The notes under the pieces: model-generated | Database searches by the model: none | The model's input: only the letters and a program-made list of their open reading frames with translations | What the model was told of the DNA's origin: nothing | NCBI GenBank assembly: GCA_016712045.1 | Contig: JADJRV010000002.1 | Coordinates: 186,001-250,000 of the forward strand | DNA: 64,000 nucleotides | Direction: 5' to 3' | Source of the DNA: Chloracidobacterium sp. | GTDB taxonomy: Bacteria; Acidobacteriota; Blastocatellia; Pyrinomonadales; Pyrinomonadaceae | Program-made: the position numbers and the translations under genes | In this document: positions 27,727 through 39,350 of the stretch, piece after piece | Layout of the letters: every line of letters begins with the position of its first letter | How positions within the stretch are numbered: position 1 is the first letter of the stretch

Positions 27727-27790
27727 GAATGACGAATATCGAATAACGAATTCTTGATTCGATATTCTAAATTCGACATTCGAAATTGAG
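27727..27790. repeat. GAATGACGAATATCGAA word repeat with complementary half
   Basis: The rplK-rplA spacer begins AATGACGAATATCGAATAACGAATTC, followed by ATTCGATATTCTAAATTCGA. The halves are complementary and built from copies of CGAATA/CGAATG. Likely an mRNA hairpin before the rplA ribosome binding site. Confidence 0.65.
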
Positions 27791-27828
27791 GGAGGAAGCG
27801 AAAGCTTCCGTTAATACCTGGAGGTAAA

Positions 27829-28521
27829 ATGAAAAGAGGAAAGAAATACTTGGCGGCTCTGGAAAAGATCGAGCCGCACAAGAAGCACACACTTGAAGAA
27901 GCGGTCTCGAAATTAAAAGAGGTCGCATTTGCAAAGTTTGACGAAACCGTCGAACTGACGATGTGGCTGGGCGTCGATCCGCGTAAAGCAGATCAGCTCG
28001 TCCGCGGAACCATCGTATTGCCACACGGACTTGGCGGCGCCGATAAAAAGGTCGTTGTCATCGCACAGGGCGACAAGATCAAAGAAGCCGAAGCAGCCGG
28101 TGCCGATCTAGCAGGCGGCGATGAGCTCGTCGAAAAGATCAAAGGCGGCTGGCTCGACTTTGACGCACTGATCGCCACGCCCGATATGATGGGCAAGGTC
28201 GGACAATTGGGTAAGGTCCTCGGTCCTCGAGGCCTGATGCCAAATCCGAAAACAGGAACGGTCACGATGGACGTGAAAACCGCCATCGAAGAGACCAAGG
28301 CCGGTAAGGTTGAATATCGCGTTGATAAAACGGGCGTTATTCACTCGCCTGTCGGCAAAGTGTCGTTTGACGACGCTAAATTGGCCGAAAACACCAAGGT
28401 TCTGATCACTGCCGTGATGAAGGCAAAGCCGACCACCGCGAAAGGCCGTTATCTAAAGAAAATCAACTTAGCCGCAACGATGAGCCCGGGCGTATTGCTC
28501 GATGAGCTTGCGTACGCATAA
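27829..28521 (+). CDS. rplA: 50S ribosomal protein L1
   Basis: 230 residues, the usual length. Start preceded by GGAGG. Contains [35 protein letters not shown] and the C-terminal SPGVLLD. L1 forms the mobile stalk at the E site and often represses its own operon by binding the mRNA; the word-repeat hairpin upstream could lie in that region. Confidence 0.98.
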   Translation: MKRGKKYLAALEKIEPHKKHTLEEAVSKLKEVAFAKFDETVELTMWLGVDPRKADQLVRGTIVLPHGLGGADKKVVVIAQGDKIKEAEAAGADLAGGDELVEKIKGGWLDFDALIATPDMMGKVGQLGKVLGPRGLMPNPKTGTVTMDVKTAIEETKAGKVEYRVDKTGVIHSPVGKVSFDDAKLAENTKVLITAVMKAKPTTAKGRYLKKINLAATMSPGVLLDELAYA

Positions 28522-28540
28522 GTGAGGAGCGAGTAAAGAA

Positions 28541-29311
28541 ATGAAATCAAGAGAAACAAAACAAACAGATCTGACCGCCCTCACCGAATCGCTGCAAAAT
28601 TCAACGTCCGCTATGGTCGTCAGCTTTTCGGGAGTGACGGTCCAAAAGGACCAGGAATTTCGCAACTCTTTGCGTGAAGCGGGTGCGAAATACGAAGTTG
28701 TAAAAAACACTCTGGCACGTATCGCCGTTAAGGGAACGCAGTTTGAAGATGCGAGTGAGCATTTCAAAGGCGTGACCGCGATCGCGTGGACAGAAAATGA
28801 TCCGGTTGTTCTTTCGAAAGCAATTTCGAAGTTCATGAAAGACAACGCCGAGACATACACCTTTAAAACAGGTGTCGTCGATGGCAAGCTGGTCAACCTT
28901 ACACAACTTACAACGATCGCAAATCTGCCGAGCAAAGAAGAGCTTATTTCCAAGTTGTTGTTTGTTCTCAACAGTCAGGCACAACGCATCGTCACGGTCA
29001 TTAATGCCGTGCCGCGTGATCTGGCAGTTGTGATCGATCAGATCGGTAAGCAAGAAGGCCGTGCAGCAGGAACACCCGCTGTCGAAGCCGCTCCGGCTGC
29101 TGAAGTAAAAGCAGAAGAACCGGCTGCTGCACCTGGGGTCGAAGAAGCTGCTCCGGCTGAAGCGGAAGTTGCTGAAGCACCGGCAGCAGACGAGACTCCG
29201 GCAGTCGAAGCTGCGGCTGAAGAAACAGTCGAAGCCGCTGCGGACGAAGCTCCGGCAGAAGAAGTTGTAGAAGAAGCCCCCGAAGCAGAAGCTGAAGAAA
29301 AGGCGGAATAA
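28541..29311 (+). CDS. rplJ: 50S ribosomal protein L10 with long acidic C-terminal extension
   Basis: 256 residues. Residues 1 to about 170 are ordinary L10: VVSFSGVTVQKDQEFRNSLR, KNTLARIA and the C-terminal helix that carries L7/L12 dimers. After IGKQEGRAAG an extension of about 85 residues consists nearly only of Ala, Glu, Pro, Val and Asp in loose repeats such as EAAP and AEE. Ordinary L10 is about 165-175 residues, so the tail is an addition. It is highly acidic and probably disordered. The frame is supported by coding bias, and the tail ends at a normal stop. Confidence 0.95.
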   Translation: MKSRETKQTDLTALTESLQNSTSAMVVSFSGVTVQKDQEFRNSLREAGAKYEVVKNTLARIAVKGTQFEDASEHFKGVTAIAWTENDPVVLSKAISKFMKDNAETYTFKTGVVDGKLVNLTQLTTIANLPSKEELISKLLFVLNSQAQRIVTVINAVPRDLAVVIDQIGKQEGRAAGTPAVEAAPAAEVKAEEPAAAPGVEEAAPAEAEVAEAPAADETPAVEAAAEETVEAAADEAPAEEVVEEAPEAEAEEKAE

Positions 29312-29620
29312 TCTTTGTGATCTCGAATTTGAAATTTCAAATTTGAGATTTGGAGCGAAAATAAGAGATCTTAGGAGGATAAAAAAAAAAAAAATAAGAA
29401 AAAAAATTTAAAAAGGGAGAAAAAACGTCCGTGAGCCGTACCAAGGAAAGCGAGTCAAGTGATTTGTCAGGTCACGCGACTTCGGACGGACAAAGAAAGG
29501 TGATGCAACCCGTTCTTGAGAAGTCCCTGGGTTCTAGCGGCAAAAACAACCGTTCGTGGTTCGTATAGAGCCTGCGAGCAAGTTATTAACAGAACCCTAA
29601 ATAGGAGATAGATAAAAGTC
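29312..29620 (+). other. 309-base rplJ-rplL spacer with A15 tract and inverted repeats
   Basis: No gene. In order it holds an inverted TTTGAAATTTCAAATTTGA word (29327-29346), AGGAGG followed by a run of 15 A (29380-29394) and further A-rich sequence to about 29425, then CGTCCG (from 29426) that can pair with CGGACG about 60 bases on, and a normal AGGAG site before rplL. Usual rplJ-rplL gaps are under 100 bases. The region may set the L10 to L7/L12 ratio or end or slow transcription, but no known element is recognised. Confidence 0.5.
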
Positions 29621-30016
29621 ATGGCTATTAAAAAAGAAGATGTAGTTGAGTATTTGAAAGGTATGTCGCTTCTCGAAGCGTCTGAACTCGTTAAGGAACT
29701 CGAAGAAGTATTCGGCGTTTCGGCGGCCGCAGCGGCTCCAATGATGATGGCTGCTGGTGCCGGTGCAGGTGGCGGAGACGCTGCTCCTGCTGCCGAAGCT
29801 AAGGATTCGTTTGACGTAGTTCTGCAGTCGGCCGGCGGCAACAAGATCGCCGTCATTAAGGTCGTCCGCGAAGTCGTAGCCGGTCTTGGCCTCAAAGAAG
29901 CCAAGGATCTGGTCGATGCTGCACCTAAGACGATCAAAGAAGGCGTCTCACAGGCTGAGGCTGACGAGATCAAGACCAAGCTCACCGATGCTGGTGCAAC
30001 CGTCGAGCTCAAATAG
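29621..30016 (+). CDS. rplL: 50S ribosomal protein L7/L12
   Basis: 131 residues. N-terminal dimerisation helices ([21 protein letters not shown]), Ala/Gly-rich hinge with [12 protein letters not shown], and the conserved C-terminal domain [36 protein letters not shown]. Preceded by AGGAG. Forms the ribosomal stalk that recruits translation GTPases. Confidence 0.98.
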   Translation: MAIKKEDVVEYLKGMSLLEASELVKELEEVFGVSAAAAAPMMMAAGAGAGGGDAAPAAEAKDSFDVVLQSAGGNKIAVIKVVREVVAGLGLKEAKDLVDAAPKTIKEGVSQAEADEIKTKLTDAGATVELK

Positions 30017-30411
30017 TCGATCATATTTGCTGAGACGCTCGTTCATTTGAGCGGGCGTCTCGGCATTTGCCTTTATAAAAAGTTATTGTTAAACTAACTG
30101 GTTCGCGCTCTATCTATTTATCAGGAGCGCGATGACCGGTTGGATCGGAAACGTAATTATTGTTTTCGTTTGTTTTAGACGCGAGGCTCTGCGGCCCGCA
30201 AAAGTGGAGAGTGGGTGTCTCTTTTCGGCACGCTCGGAAAAATAAGATAGCAGCTATTACTGCTTAAAAAGCGGTCTGGGTAAACTTTGCCCTCGACCGC
30301 GTTTGCTGTCTTTATTCGCAGGGATTTTTGATAGGAGCTTTTTGTTACGGGAATCGTATCAGCAAAGCCCGCGAAAATCAACAGGTTTTTTTTCAGCCCG
30401 CTATTAATTAT
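30017..30411 (+). promoter_or_regulatory. rplL-rpoB intergenic leader with several hairpins
   Basis: 395 bases without a gene. First comes an imperfect hairpin (GAGACGC at 30032 with GCGTCTC at 30055) lacking a strong T-tract, like the attenuator after rplL in other bacteria. Then GCGCTC/GAGCGC around 30107-30132 and GCGGTC/GACCGC around 30271-30300. No clear ribosome binding site precedes the rpoB ATG. Partial termination and a second promoter for rpoBC are plausible but not shown by sequence. Confidence 0.45.
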
Positions 30412-33400
30412 ATGATCAACAATCCTCTACAAAATAACTCGAACGGACTCGGACGACGCACAAGCCAGTCGCCGAAACGAGTGGATTTTTCTAAGATCTA
30501 TACGTCAGCACAGATCCCAAATCTGATCGAGGTCCAGCGCGAATCCTATAACCGGTTTCTGCAAATGGATCTGATCCCTGAGGAGCGCGACTATATCGGT
30601 TTGCAGTCGGTGTTCTCGTCGATCTTTCCGGTATCGGATTTTCGCGAGACGGCGACGCTCGAGTATGTCGAGTATCAGATCGGTAACTGGCAGTGTAAAT
30701 GCGGCAACCTCGAGGGCCTCGAGCACTTACGTGCAAACTGTAAGAATTGCTCGGCCAAGATCAAGGTTGACCCGTTTAACCCCGCCGAAGTGCTTTGTAA
30801 AAATTGCGGCACGTTCAACGCCGTCCGCCCAAATCTCTGCAACAACTGCGGCGAACCGGTCGGCCTCAAACACAAGCACGATCAGCAGGAATGCCAAGAA
30901 CGCGGCATGTCGTACAGCGTCCCGCTCAAGGTCAAGATCCGTCTGACCGTTTATGACAAGGATCCTGAGACAAATGTCTCGACGATCCGCGACATTAAAG
31001 AAGAGGATGTTTTCTTTGGCGAGATCCCGCTGATGACCGACAACGGTACGTTTATTATTAACGGTACCGAGCGCGTCATCGTATCGCAGCTTCACCGTTC
31101 GCCCGGCGTTTTCTTTAAGGGCGAGCGTGACGATTATCTCGCAAAGATCATCCCGTACCGCGGTTCGTGGGTCGAATTTGAATACGACCAAAAGGGCATC
31201 CTGCACGCACGTCTCGGTAAACGTAAGATCATCGCGACCGTTTTCCTTCGTGCACTCGGCCTGTGGTTAAATCCGCAGATCGACATGAAAACCGTCTCGG
31301 ATCAGATCCTTGAGGAAGTCGTCAAGAATGCCGAATATCCTGATTCGAACATTCTCGAGCTGTTCTATGTGACGGACGAGATCGTCAATGAAAAGGGCAA
31401 GCTGACGATCCGTGTGAAAGAGAGCGGCGACACGCACCTCGTTGGTATGCGTGCCGAAGACGACATTAAGGACAAGAAAGAAGATGTCGTCCGCAAAGGC
31501 AAAAAGATAACTAAGAGTGCGATCGCTGACCTTCGCCGCATGGGCGTTGGTTCGGTTGCGGTTGCTATTGCCGATCTTGAAGGAGCCCATGCTCTCGAAG
31601 ACGTGGTCAATACTGAAACCGGCGAGGTCATCGTCGAATCGAATACCGAGATCCCTGCCGGCAAGATACAGCAGATCGTCGAAGAAGGCATTTCGAGCGT
31701 TAAGGTGTTTTTCCCGAAACGCGACGTTATCGGCGAGATCATCGCAGCGACCTTCAGAAAGGATCCGATCGGTAAGCCGGTCGACGCCCTGCTTGAGATC
31801 TATCGCAAGATGCGTCCGGGCGATCCTCCGACCGTTCCGACAGCATACCGTCTGCTCGAAGGCATGTTCTTTGACACGCGACGTTTTGACCTGTCACGCG
31901 TCGGACGTCTGAAATTTAATATCAAAATGGGCCGCCCGGATTTTGACCGTATCAAAGATCCGCTGCTCGCACCGACCGATTTTATCGAGGTCGTCAATTA
32001 CCTGCTCCGTATGAAACGCGACAGCGAAAATTACGGTCAGGACGATATCGATCACTTGGGCAACCGCCGCGTCCGCGCGGTCGGTGAGCTGCTCGAAAAT
32101 CAATTCCGCATCGGCCTCGAACGCATGGAACGCGCGATCAAGGAGAAGATGTCCATTCAACAGGATATGTTCACCACGATGCCGCGTGACCTCGTCAACG
32201 CCAAGCCGGTGACGGCTGCGGTTCGCGAATTCTTTGGCTCGTCGCAGCTTTCGCAGTTCATGGATCAAACCAATCCGCTGTCGGAAATTACGCACAAACG
32301 CCGCCTGTCGGCGTTGGGGCCAGGTGGTCTTTCGCGTGAACGTGCGGGATTTGAGGTTCGCGACGTTCACCCGACGCACTATGGCCGCATCTGCCCGATC
32401 GAGACGCCTGAAGGCCCGAACATCGGCCTGATCTCGTCGCTGTCGTGTTTTGCACGTATCAACGAGTACGGCTTTATCGAGTCGCCTTACCGTAAGGTCG
32501 AGGACGGCCGCGTTATCGAATACGTTCGCGTTTTGAACGGCGGCGATACCAAATTCAAACCCGGCGAGCACGTCCCGCTTGAGGATGTCGAGGCGGCAAA
32601 TAAAAAGCTCAAGGACGGCAAACAGGCCGACACCGAGCCGTGGCCGTTTTATCTGACCGCTTGGGAAGAGGATCGCTACATCATCGGCCAGGCGAATATT
32701 GAGCTTGATGCCAAGGGAAACATCGTCAATGAGCGTAACGCCGCACGGCAAAAAGGTGAGTTTATCACCGCCGACCGCGCCGAGACGCAGTATATGGACG
32801 TGTCGCCCAAGCAGCTCGTTTCGGTCGCCGCGTCGCTAATTCCTTTCCTCGAGAACGATGACGCCAACCGTGCTCTCATGGGATCGAACATGCAACGCCA
32901 GTCGGTTCCGCTGCTCTGTGCTGAGTCGCCGTATGTCGGAACCGGTATGGAAAAGATCGCCGCCCGCGATTCGGGTGCGGTTGTTATCGCACGCCGTGAC
33001 GGTGTCGTCGATTTTGTCGATAGCGAACGCATCATCGTCAAAGCCGACCATCAGGTCGACGGCACGATCTCGCGTGAGGTGACGGCGGATATTTATTCGC
33101 TCGTTAAATTTAAGCGTTCTAACCAGAACACTTGTATCAACCAGCGTCCGATCGTTGAGGTCGGCGAGCGTGTCAAAAAGGGCCAGGTGATCGCCGACGG
33201 CCCGTGTACCGATCGCGGCGAACTCGCCCTCGGCCGCAACGTGCTCGTGTCATTTATGCCTTGGCGTGGTTACAACTTTGAGGATGCTATTTTGGTTTCC
33301 GAAAAGCTGGTCAAGGACGATTACTACACGTCGATCCATATCGAGGAACTCGAGATCGAGGCCCGCGATACAAAGCTCGGACCCGAAGAGATCACGCGTG

Positions 33401-34860
33401 ATATCCCGAATATCGGCGAGAACATGCTCCGCGATCTCGACGAGAGCGGCATCATCCGCATCGGTGCTCAGGTCAAACCGGGTTCGGTGCTTGTCGGTAA
33501 AGTTACGCCAAAGGGCGAAACGCAGCTGACCGCCGAGGAAAAACTTCTGCGTGCCATCTTTGGTGAAAAGGCCGGCGACGTAAAAGACGCTTCGCTGACC
33601 TGCCCTCCGGGCATCGACGGCACGGTCGTTGACGTTCAGATCTTTACCCGCAAGGGGCAGGACAAGGACGAGCGTTCACTCGACATCGAGGGAATGGAAG
33701 AAGAAGATTTCCACCGCGATCTCGAGGATGAAATTCGTATCCTCGAGGAACAGCGTAACGAGCGTATCTACGAGCTCTTTGACGGCCGCAAGCTGAACAA
33801 AGACCTGGTCGAAGATAAAGAAGTCATCCTCAAAAAGGGCGAGACGCTTAACCGCGAAAAGCTGCAGGGTGTCGATCCGAGGCTTTTGCGTAAGGCTGAC
33901 GTTGCCTCGGGCAATATCGATGTCATCGCTGAGATCAAGGAGTACGAACAGCGTACCGAACGCCAGATCAACATTCTGCGTGACATCTACGACGAAAAGA
34001 TCACCAAGCTCAAGCAGGGCGACGAATTGCCGCCGGGCGTGATCAAGATGGTCAAGGTCTTTGTTGCGATGAAGCGTAAGCTTTCGGTCGGCGACAAAAT
34101 GGCCGGACGCCACGGTAACAAGGGTGTTATCGCCCGCATCTTGCCTGAGGAAGATATGCCGTACTTGCCGGATGGAACTCCGGTCGAGATCGTGCTAAAT
34201 CCGCTCGGTGTGCCGTCGCGTATGAACGTCGGTCAGATCCTCGAGACACATCTCGGATGGGCTGCCCGCGTGCTCGGACTCCACTTTGCGACCCCCGTTT
34301 TTGACGGTGCGAGCGAAGAAGAGATCAAGGGTTACATTACTCAGGCCAACGAGAAATACGACGAACTCGGCATCCCGGCTTCGGTCGGCCCGTCGGGCAA
34401 AACGCGTCTCTTTGACGGCATGACGGGTGAGCAGTTTGAGCAAAAGGTGTGCGTTGGTTACATCTATATGTTGAAACTATCGCATCTGGTCGATGACAAG
34501 ATCCACGCACGCTCGATTGGGCCATACAGTCTGATCACGCAGCAGCCACTGGGCGGTAAAGCTCAGTTTGGCGGCCAGCGTTTCGGCGAAATGGAGGTCT
34601 GGGCACTCGAAGCCTACGGTGCGGCTCATATCCTGCAGGAATTGCTGACGTGCAAATCCGACGATGTGGCCGGCCGCTCGAAGATCTACGAGACGATCGT
34701 CAAGGGCGTTTCGAACTTCGAACCCGGCATACCGGAATCGTTCAACGTGCTCGTACGCGAGCTGCAGTCTCTGTGTCTCGATGTCGAGCTGATCCAAGAA
34801 GATCAGATCGATCCGGATGAGATCATCGCAGGCGTTGATGCACTGGTAGGGGTTGATTAA
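30412..34860 (+). CDS. rpoB: RNA polymerase beta subunit
   Basis: 1482 residues from the ATG at 30412; the open frame extends upstream, but the family N-terminus ([31 protein letters not shown]) begins shortly after this ATG. Rifampicin-region motifs ([30 protein letters not shown]) carry the sensitive residues. Catalytic-area motifs GYNFEDA and the C-terminal clamp part with [12 protein letters not shown] are present. Between about residues 95 and 165 an insert with CKC, CKNC, CKNC and CNNC pairs looks like two zinc ribbons; I believe this is shared by other Acidobacteriota. Confidence 0.98.
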   Translation: MINNPLQNNSNGLGRRTSQSPKRVDFSKIYTSAQIPNLIEVQRESYNRFLQMDLIPEERDYIGLQSVFSSIFPVSDFRETATLEYVEYQIGNWQCKCGNLEGLEHLRANCKNCSAKIKVDPFNPAEVLCKNCGTFNAVRPNLCNNCGEPVGLKHKHDQQECQERGMSYSVPLKVKIRLTVYDKDPETNVSTIRDIKEEDVFFGEIPLMTDNGTFIINGTERVIVSQLHRSPGVFFKGERDDYLAKIIPYRGSWVEFEYDQKGILHARLGKRKIIATVFLRALGLWLNPQIDMKTVSDQILEEVVKNAEYPDSNILELFYVTDEIVNEKGKLTIRVKESGDTHLVGMRAEDDIKDKKEDVVRKGKKITKSAIADLRRMGVGSVAVAIADLEGAHALEDVVNTETGEVIVESNTEIPAGKIQQIVEEGISSVKVFFPKRDVIGEIIAATFRKDPIGKPVDALLEIYRKMRPGDPPTVPTAYRLLEGMFFDTRRFDLSRVGRLKFNIKMGRPDFDRIKDPLLAPTDFIEVVNYLLRMKRDSENYGQDDIDHLGNRRVRAVGELLENQFRIGLERMERAIKEKMSIQQDMFTTMPRDLVNAKPVTAAVREFFGSSQLSQFMDQTNPLSEITHKRRLSALGPGGLSRERAGFEVRDVHPTHYGRICPIETPEGPNIGLISSLSCFARINEYGFIESPYRKVEDGRVIEYVRVLNGGDTKFKPGEHVPLEDVEAANKKLKDGKQADTEPWPFYLTAWEEDRYIIGQANIELDAKGNIVNERNAARQKGEFITADRAETQYMDVSPKQLVSVAASLIPFLENDDANRALMGSNMQRQSVPLLCAESPYVGTGMEKIAARDSGAVVIARRDGVVDFVDSERIIVKADHQVDGTISREVTADIYSLVKFKRSNQNTCINQRPIVEVGERVKKGQVIADGPCTDRGELALGRNVLVSFMPWRGYNFEDAILVSEKLVKDDYYTSIHIEELEIEARDTKLGPEEITRDIPNIGENMLRDLDESGIIRIGAQVKPGSVLVGKVTPKGETQLTAEEKLLRAIFGEKAGDVKDASLTCPPGIDGTVVDVQIFTRKGQDKDERSLDIEGMEEEDFHRDLEDEIRILEEQRNERIYELFDGRKLNKDLVEDKEVILKKGETLNREKLQGVDPRLLRKADVASGNIDVIAEIKEYEQRTERQINILRDIYDEKITKLKQGDELPPGVIKMVKVFVAMKRKLSVGDKMAGRHGNKGVIARILPEEDMPYLPDGTPVEIVLNPLGVPSRMNVGQILETHLGWAARVLGLHFATPVFDGASEEEIKGYITQANEKYDELGIPASVGPSGKTRLFDGMTGEQFEQKVCVGYIYMLKLSHLVDDKIHARSIGPYSLITQQPLGGKAQFGGQRFGEMEVWALEAYGAAHILQELLTCKSDDVAGRSKIYETIVKGVSNFEPGIPESFNVLVRELQSLCLDVELIQEDQIDPDEIIAGVDALVGVD

Positions 34861-34930
34861 GAGAGTCCAAAGTCTCAAGTCCCAAGGCCCAAGAAGAAAT
34901 TCTGCGGACTTGCCACTTGGGAGCACACAG
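34861..34930. repeat. CAAAGTC/CAAGTCCCAAG word repeat in the rpoB-rpoC spacer
   Basis: GAGTCCAAAGTCTCAAGTCCCAAGG CCCAAG-type direct words are followed by CTTGCCACTTGGGA, partly complementary. The end of the element supplies GGGAG, the likely ribosome binding site of rpoC. Confidence 0.55.
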
Positions 34931-34934
34931 GGAC

Positions 34935-37900
34935 ATGGAACTTTGGAGAAATATGTTTCGATTTAATAACGATAACAAGACGCAATTGACCACAAATTAC
35001 GAAGCGATCCGCATTTCATTGGCGTCGCCGGAGAAGATCAGGTCGTGGTCGTACGGTGAGGTCACAAAGCCGGAAACGATCAACTACCGAACGTTCAAAC
35101 CGGAGCGCGACGGACTGTTTTGCGCACGTATTTTCGGCCCGGTCTCTGACTGGGAATGTCTGTGCGGTAAATACAAGCGCATGAAGCATCGCGGCGTCAT
35201 CTGCGACAAGTGCGGCGTCGAGGTCACACAGTCTAAGGTCCGCCGTGAACGTCTCGGCCACATCGAGCTTGCTTCGCCCTGTTCGCACGTGTGGTTCTTT
35301 AAAGGACTGCCGTCGCGTATCGGCCATCTGCTCGATATCACTCTGCGTGATCTCGAAAAGATCCTCTACTTTGAGACGTACATCGTCGTCGATGAGGGTG
35401 ACGTGCCTGATCTGAAGCAGAAAGACCTGCTGACGGACGAGCGTTTCCGCGAATTGTCGCGTGACTATCCTAACCAGTTCGTCGCCAAAATGGGTGCCGA
35501 GGCGATCAAGGACCTGCTCCAGACCATCGACATCGCCGAGCTCGTCGAAGAGCTTCGTGCCAAAATGAAGGTCGAAACGTCGCAGCAGAAAAAACTCAAG
35601 TATTCCAAGCGTCTGAAAGTTTCGACGTCGTTCCTGCGTTCGGGCAACAACCCGATGTGGATGATCCTCGACGTGATCCCGGTCATTCCGCCCGAGCTTC
35701 GCCCGCTCGTGCCCCTCGACGGCGGACGGTTCGCGACTTCGGATCTTAACGATCTCTATCGCCGCGTCATCAACCGTAACAACCGTCTGAAGAAACTCAT
35801 CGAGCTTCACGCACCTGAGGTCATCGTCCGTAACGAAAAACGTATGCTGCAAGAGGCAGTTGACGCGTTGTTCGACAACGGACGCCGCGGCCGCGTGCTG
35901 CGTGGTGCGAACAATCGCCCGCTCAAATCGCTGTCCGGAACACTCAAAGGTAAACAGGGACGTTTCCGTCAGAATCTGCTCGGAAAGCGTGTAGATTATT
36001 CGGGACGTTCGGTTATCGTCGTCGGTCCGGAGCTGAAACTGCACCAGTGCGGTCTGCCGAAGAAGATGGCATTGGAGCTGTTCAAGCCCTTTATCTACAA
36101 CAAGCTAGAAAAAGATGCCCACGCTGCCACCATCAAACAGGCACGCGAAATGGTCGAGCGTCAGGAGCCGATCGTTTGGGACATTCTCGAAGAAGTCATT
36201 CGCGAGCATCCGGTTCTCTTGAACCGTGCACCGACGCTTCACCGTCTCGGCATCCAGGCTTTTGAGCCTGTGCTGGTTGAGGGTAAGGCGATCAAAATTC
36301 ACCCGCTCGTCTGTACGGCTTTTAACGCCGACTTTGACGGTGACCAGATGGCCGTGCATATTCCGCTGTCGCCTGAGGCGCAGATCGAGGCGAGCGTTTT
36401 GATGCTTGCGTCAAACAATCTACTCTCGCCGGCGTCGGGACAACCGATCGCCGTTCCGTCGCAGGATATCGTTCTCGGCTGCTATTACCTGACACTCGCA
36501 CGCGACGAAATGCGTGGCGATAACAAGGCATTTGGCACCATCGACGACGTGCTGCTCGCACTCGATGCGGGGCTCGTTGAGACGCAGACCAAGATCCGCC
36601 TGCGTTGGAAAGGCGATCTGATCGACCTCGGCATGGAGCACAACAATCAGGACGTGATGCGTGCGACCATCCGCGAGGGTATTGATCAGGTCATAGACAC
36701 GACCGTCGGACGTGCGATCTTTAACGAACGCCTGACGCGTGACGGCTTGCCGTTCGTCAACGGCGTGATGAAAAAGAAAGGCCTGCAGTCGCTCGTAACG
36801 TTTTGCCATCTCAAGCTCGGCCACGAACAGACGGTTGTCCTGCTCGACGATCTCAAAACGATGGGCTTTTTGTACGCGACGCTTGCCGGTGTTTCGATCG
36901 GCATCGACGACATGGTCACGCCGTCGTCGAAAAAAGGCATTATCGAAAAGGCTTTGAAAGAGGTCGAGAAACTTCGCAAACAGTACGAAGACGCGACCAT
37001 GACCGACATGGAGCGTACCAACAAAGGTTACGGCCATCTGGTCGGATGTGACCGATCACGTTTCTAAGGAAATGTTTAAGGCCATGCACACGCGTGAGAA
37101 AGAACGCAAAGAGCTCAATCCTATCCTCGTGATGGCCGATTCGGGTGCTCGTGGTTCGGACGCTCAGATCCGTCAGCTCGCCGGTATGCGCGGCCTGATG
37201 GCAAAACCGTCGGGTGAGATCATCGAGAATCCTATTCTCGCTAACTTCCGCGAAGGGTCTGGACGTTCTCCAATACTTTATTTCGACGCACGGTGCCCGT
37301 AAGGGTCTCGCCGATACGGCGCTCAAAACGGCTGACTCGGGTTACCTGACACGCCGTCTGGTTGACGTCGCTCAGGACGTGATCGTTTCGGAACAGGATT
37401 GCGGCACGATGCGCGGTGTCTGGGCCGAGGCCATCATCCGCAACGGTGAAGAGGTCGAATCGCTTCGTGACCGCATCGTCGGCTGCACATCGCTCGATGA
37501 CATCATCGATCCGGTCGACGGCAGCGTGATCGTTGCGGCAAACGTCGAGATCGATGAGGATCTCGGTGCCAGCGTTCAGCTTTCGGGCCTGCAAAAGGTT
37601 CGTATCCGCTCGGCCCTGACCTGCGAATCGCGTCGCGGTATCTGCGTCAAATGTTACGGCCGCAACCTTGCGACCGGCAACACGGTCGAGATCGGCGAGG
37701 CTGTCGGCGTTATCGCCGCACAGTCGATCGGCGAACCGGGCACACAGCTCACGATGCGTACATTCCACGTCGGTGGTACGGCCCGTCTCGAACAAGAGAC
37801 CAAGCACGTCGCCGCGATGGACGGAACGGTCAGATTCCTCGGCGATACCAAGGTCATTAAGAACCGTGCCGGTGAATTTGTTTCGCTTCGACGTCAGTCA

Positions 37901-39256
37901 GAGATCGCTCTTGTTGACGAACGCGGCCGCGAGGTCGCTCATTACAAGGTCGTGTACGGTGCCCAGATCCACGTCAAAGACGGCCAAAAGGTCAAAGAGG
38001 ACGATATCCTCGTCACTTGGGATCCGTTCACCTTTGCCATCCTCACCGAGGAATCCGGTTCGATCAAGTATCAGGACCTCAAAGAAGGCAAGACGGTCGA
38101 AGAAGAGATCGATAAGGTCACGGGCCAGAAACGTCTCGTGGTCAAAGACTCGGATGAGAAAAATCAGCCGCGTCTCGAGATCCGCAGCGGTAATAACAAG
38201 GTGCTCAAAACCTATCAGATGCCGATCCGTGCACAGCTGATGGTCGAGGACGCCGACGAGGTCAAGGCCGGTGACGTCATCGCCAAGATCCCGCGTGAAA
38301 CCACCAAGACCAAAGACATCGTGGGCGGTCTGCCGCGTGTCGTCGAGCTTTTCGAAGCACGGCGTCCGGGCGAAACGGCCATCATGTCGGAGATCAACGG
38401 TACCGTTAAATTTGGCCCGATCTCAAAGGGTAAACGTAAGCTGATCATCATCGGTGACGACGGCAGCGAACGCGAATACGACATCCCGCGTGGTACGCAC
38501 ATCAACGTGCAGGAAGAAGATCGCGTCCGCTCAGGCGAACCGCTGATGGACGGCCCGCTCAACCCGCACGATATCCTGCGTGTTCTCGGAATGGAAGCGT
38601 TCCAAAATTACCTCGTAAACGAGATCCAAGAGGTCTATCGTCTGCAGGGCGTTAACATCAACGATAAACATATCGAGGTGATCGTCCGCCAGATGCTCCG
38701 CTGGGTCAAGATCAAAGAGGTCGGCGATACCGAATTTTTGCTCGAAGAACAGGTCGATCGTTTCCGTTACGAAGACGAAAACCGCCGTGTTCAGGACGAG
38801 GACGGCCAGACATCGGTCGGCGAACCGCTCTTGCTCGGTATTACGAAAGCGTCGCTTTCGACCGACTCGTTCATCTCGGCGGCCAGTTTCCAGGAAACGA
38901 CCCGCGTGCTGACCGAGGCGGCGATCTCGGGACGTATCGATTACCTTCGCGGCCTGAAAGAGAACGTCATCATGGGACGCCTCATCCCGGCCGGTACGGG
39001 TATGAAATATTACCGCAACGTCAAGGTCGCGTATGATGCCACGGAAAATCAAAAACCGACGGATGAATACGACGAAATGGGCGACTACATCCGCGGCGGA
39101 CTCGAGGCCCCTGTGCCAATGGTCGAGCCCGACGGATTTGACGGCGAACTCCTAGACGTCGAGGACATCGACGGCGAAGAGGCCGAGATCGAAGCGATCG
39201 AAACATTCGACATCGACGAAGCCATGAAGATCGAAGTCGAGGACGACGAACTATAA
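34935..39256 (+). CDS. rpoC: RNA polymerase beta' subunit (two apparent frameshifts)
   Basis: Start ATG 34935 has GGGAG 11 bases upstream. Zinc site [19 protein letters not shown], catalytic [16 protein letters not shown], bridge helix region, second zinc site with [11 protein letters not shown] and [16 protein letters not shown] are all present. The frame shifts near 37026 and 37255. Removing one G at each (AAAGG to AAAG, GAAGGG to GAAGG) gives [18 protein letters not shown] and [20 protein letters not shown], both as in other RpoC. As rpoC is essential, these are almost certainly consensus errors. About 1440 residues with an acidic C-terminus. Confidence 0.96.
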
Positions 39257-39310
39257 ATGCACAAGCCTCGGTGTGTGGCAGAAGCCCGCACGAAGTAAGG
39301 GCATTGTTAA

Positions 39311-39343
39311 AAAAGGCCGCGAGCATAAAGTTCGCGGCCTTTT
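39311..39343 (+). terminator. intrinsic terminator after rpoC
   Basis: A 12-bp perfect stem AAAAGGCCGCGA/TCGCGGCCTTTT with a 9-base loop, ending in a T-rich stretch. It ends the ribosomal-rpoBC transcript 55 bases after the stop. Confidence 0.93.
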
Positions 39344-39350
39344 CTTTTTG

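Noticed and set aside
29038..29340. Minus-strand Ser/Ala-rich frame over the L10 tail
   Set aside because: It is the antisense shadow of the Ala/Glu-rich coding sequence of rplJ.
34935..39256. Programmed frameshifting in rpoC
   Set aside because: No slippery heptamer with downstream structure is seen, and two events in an essential gene match the general indel pattern of the contig.
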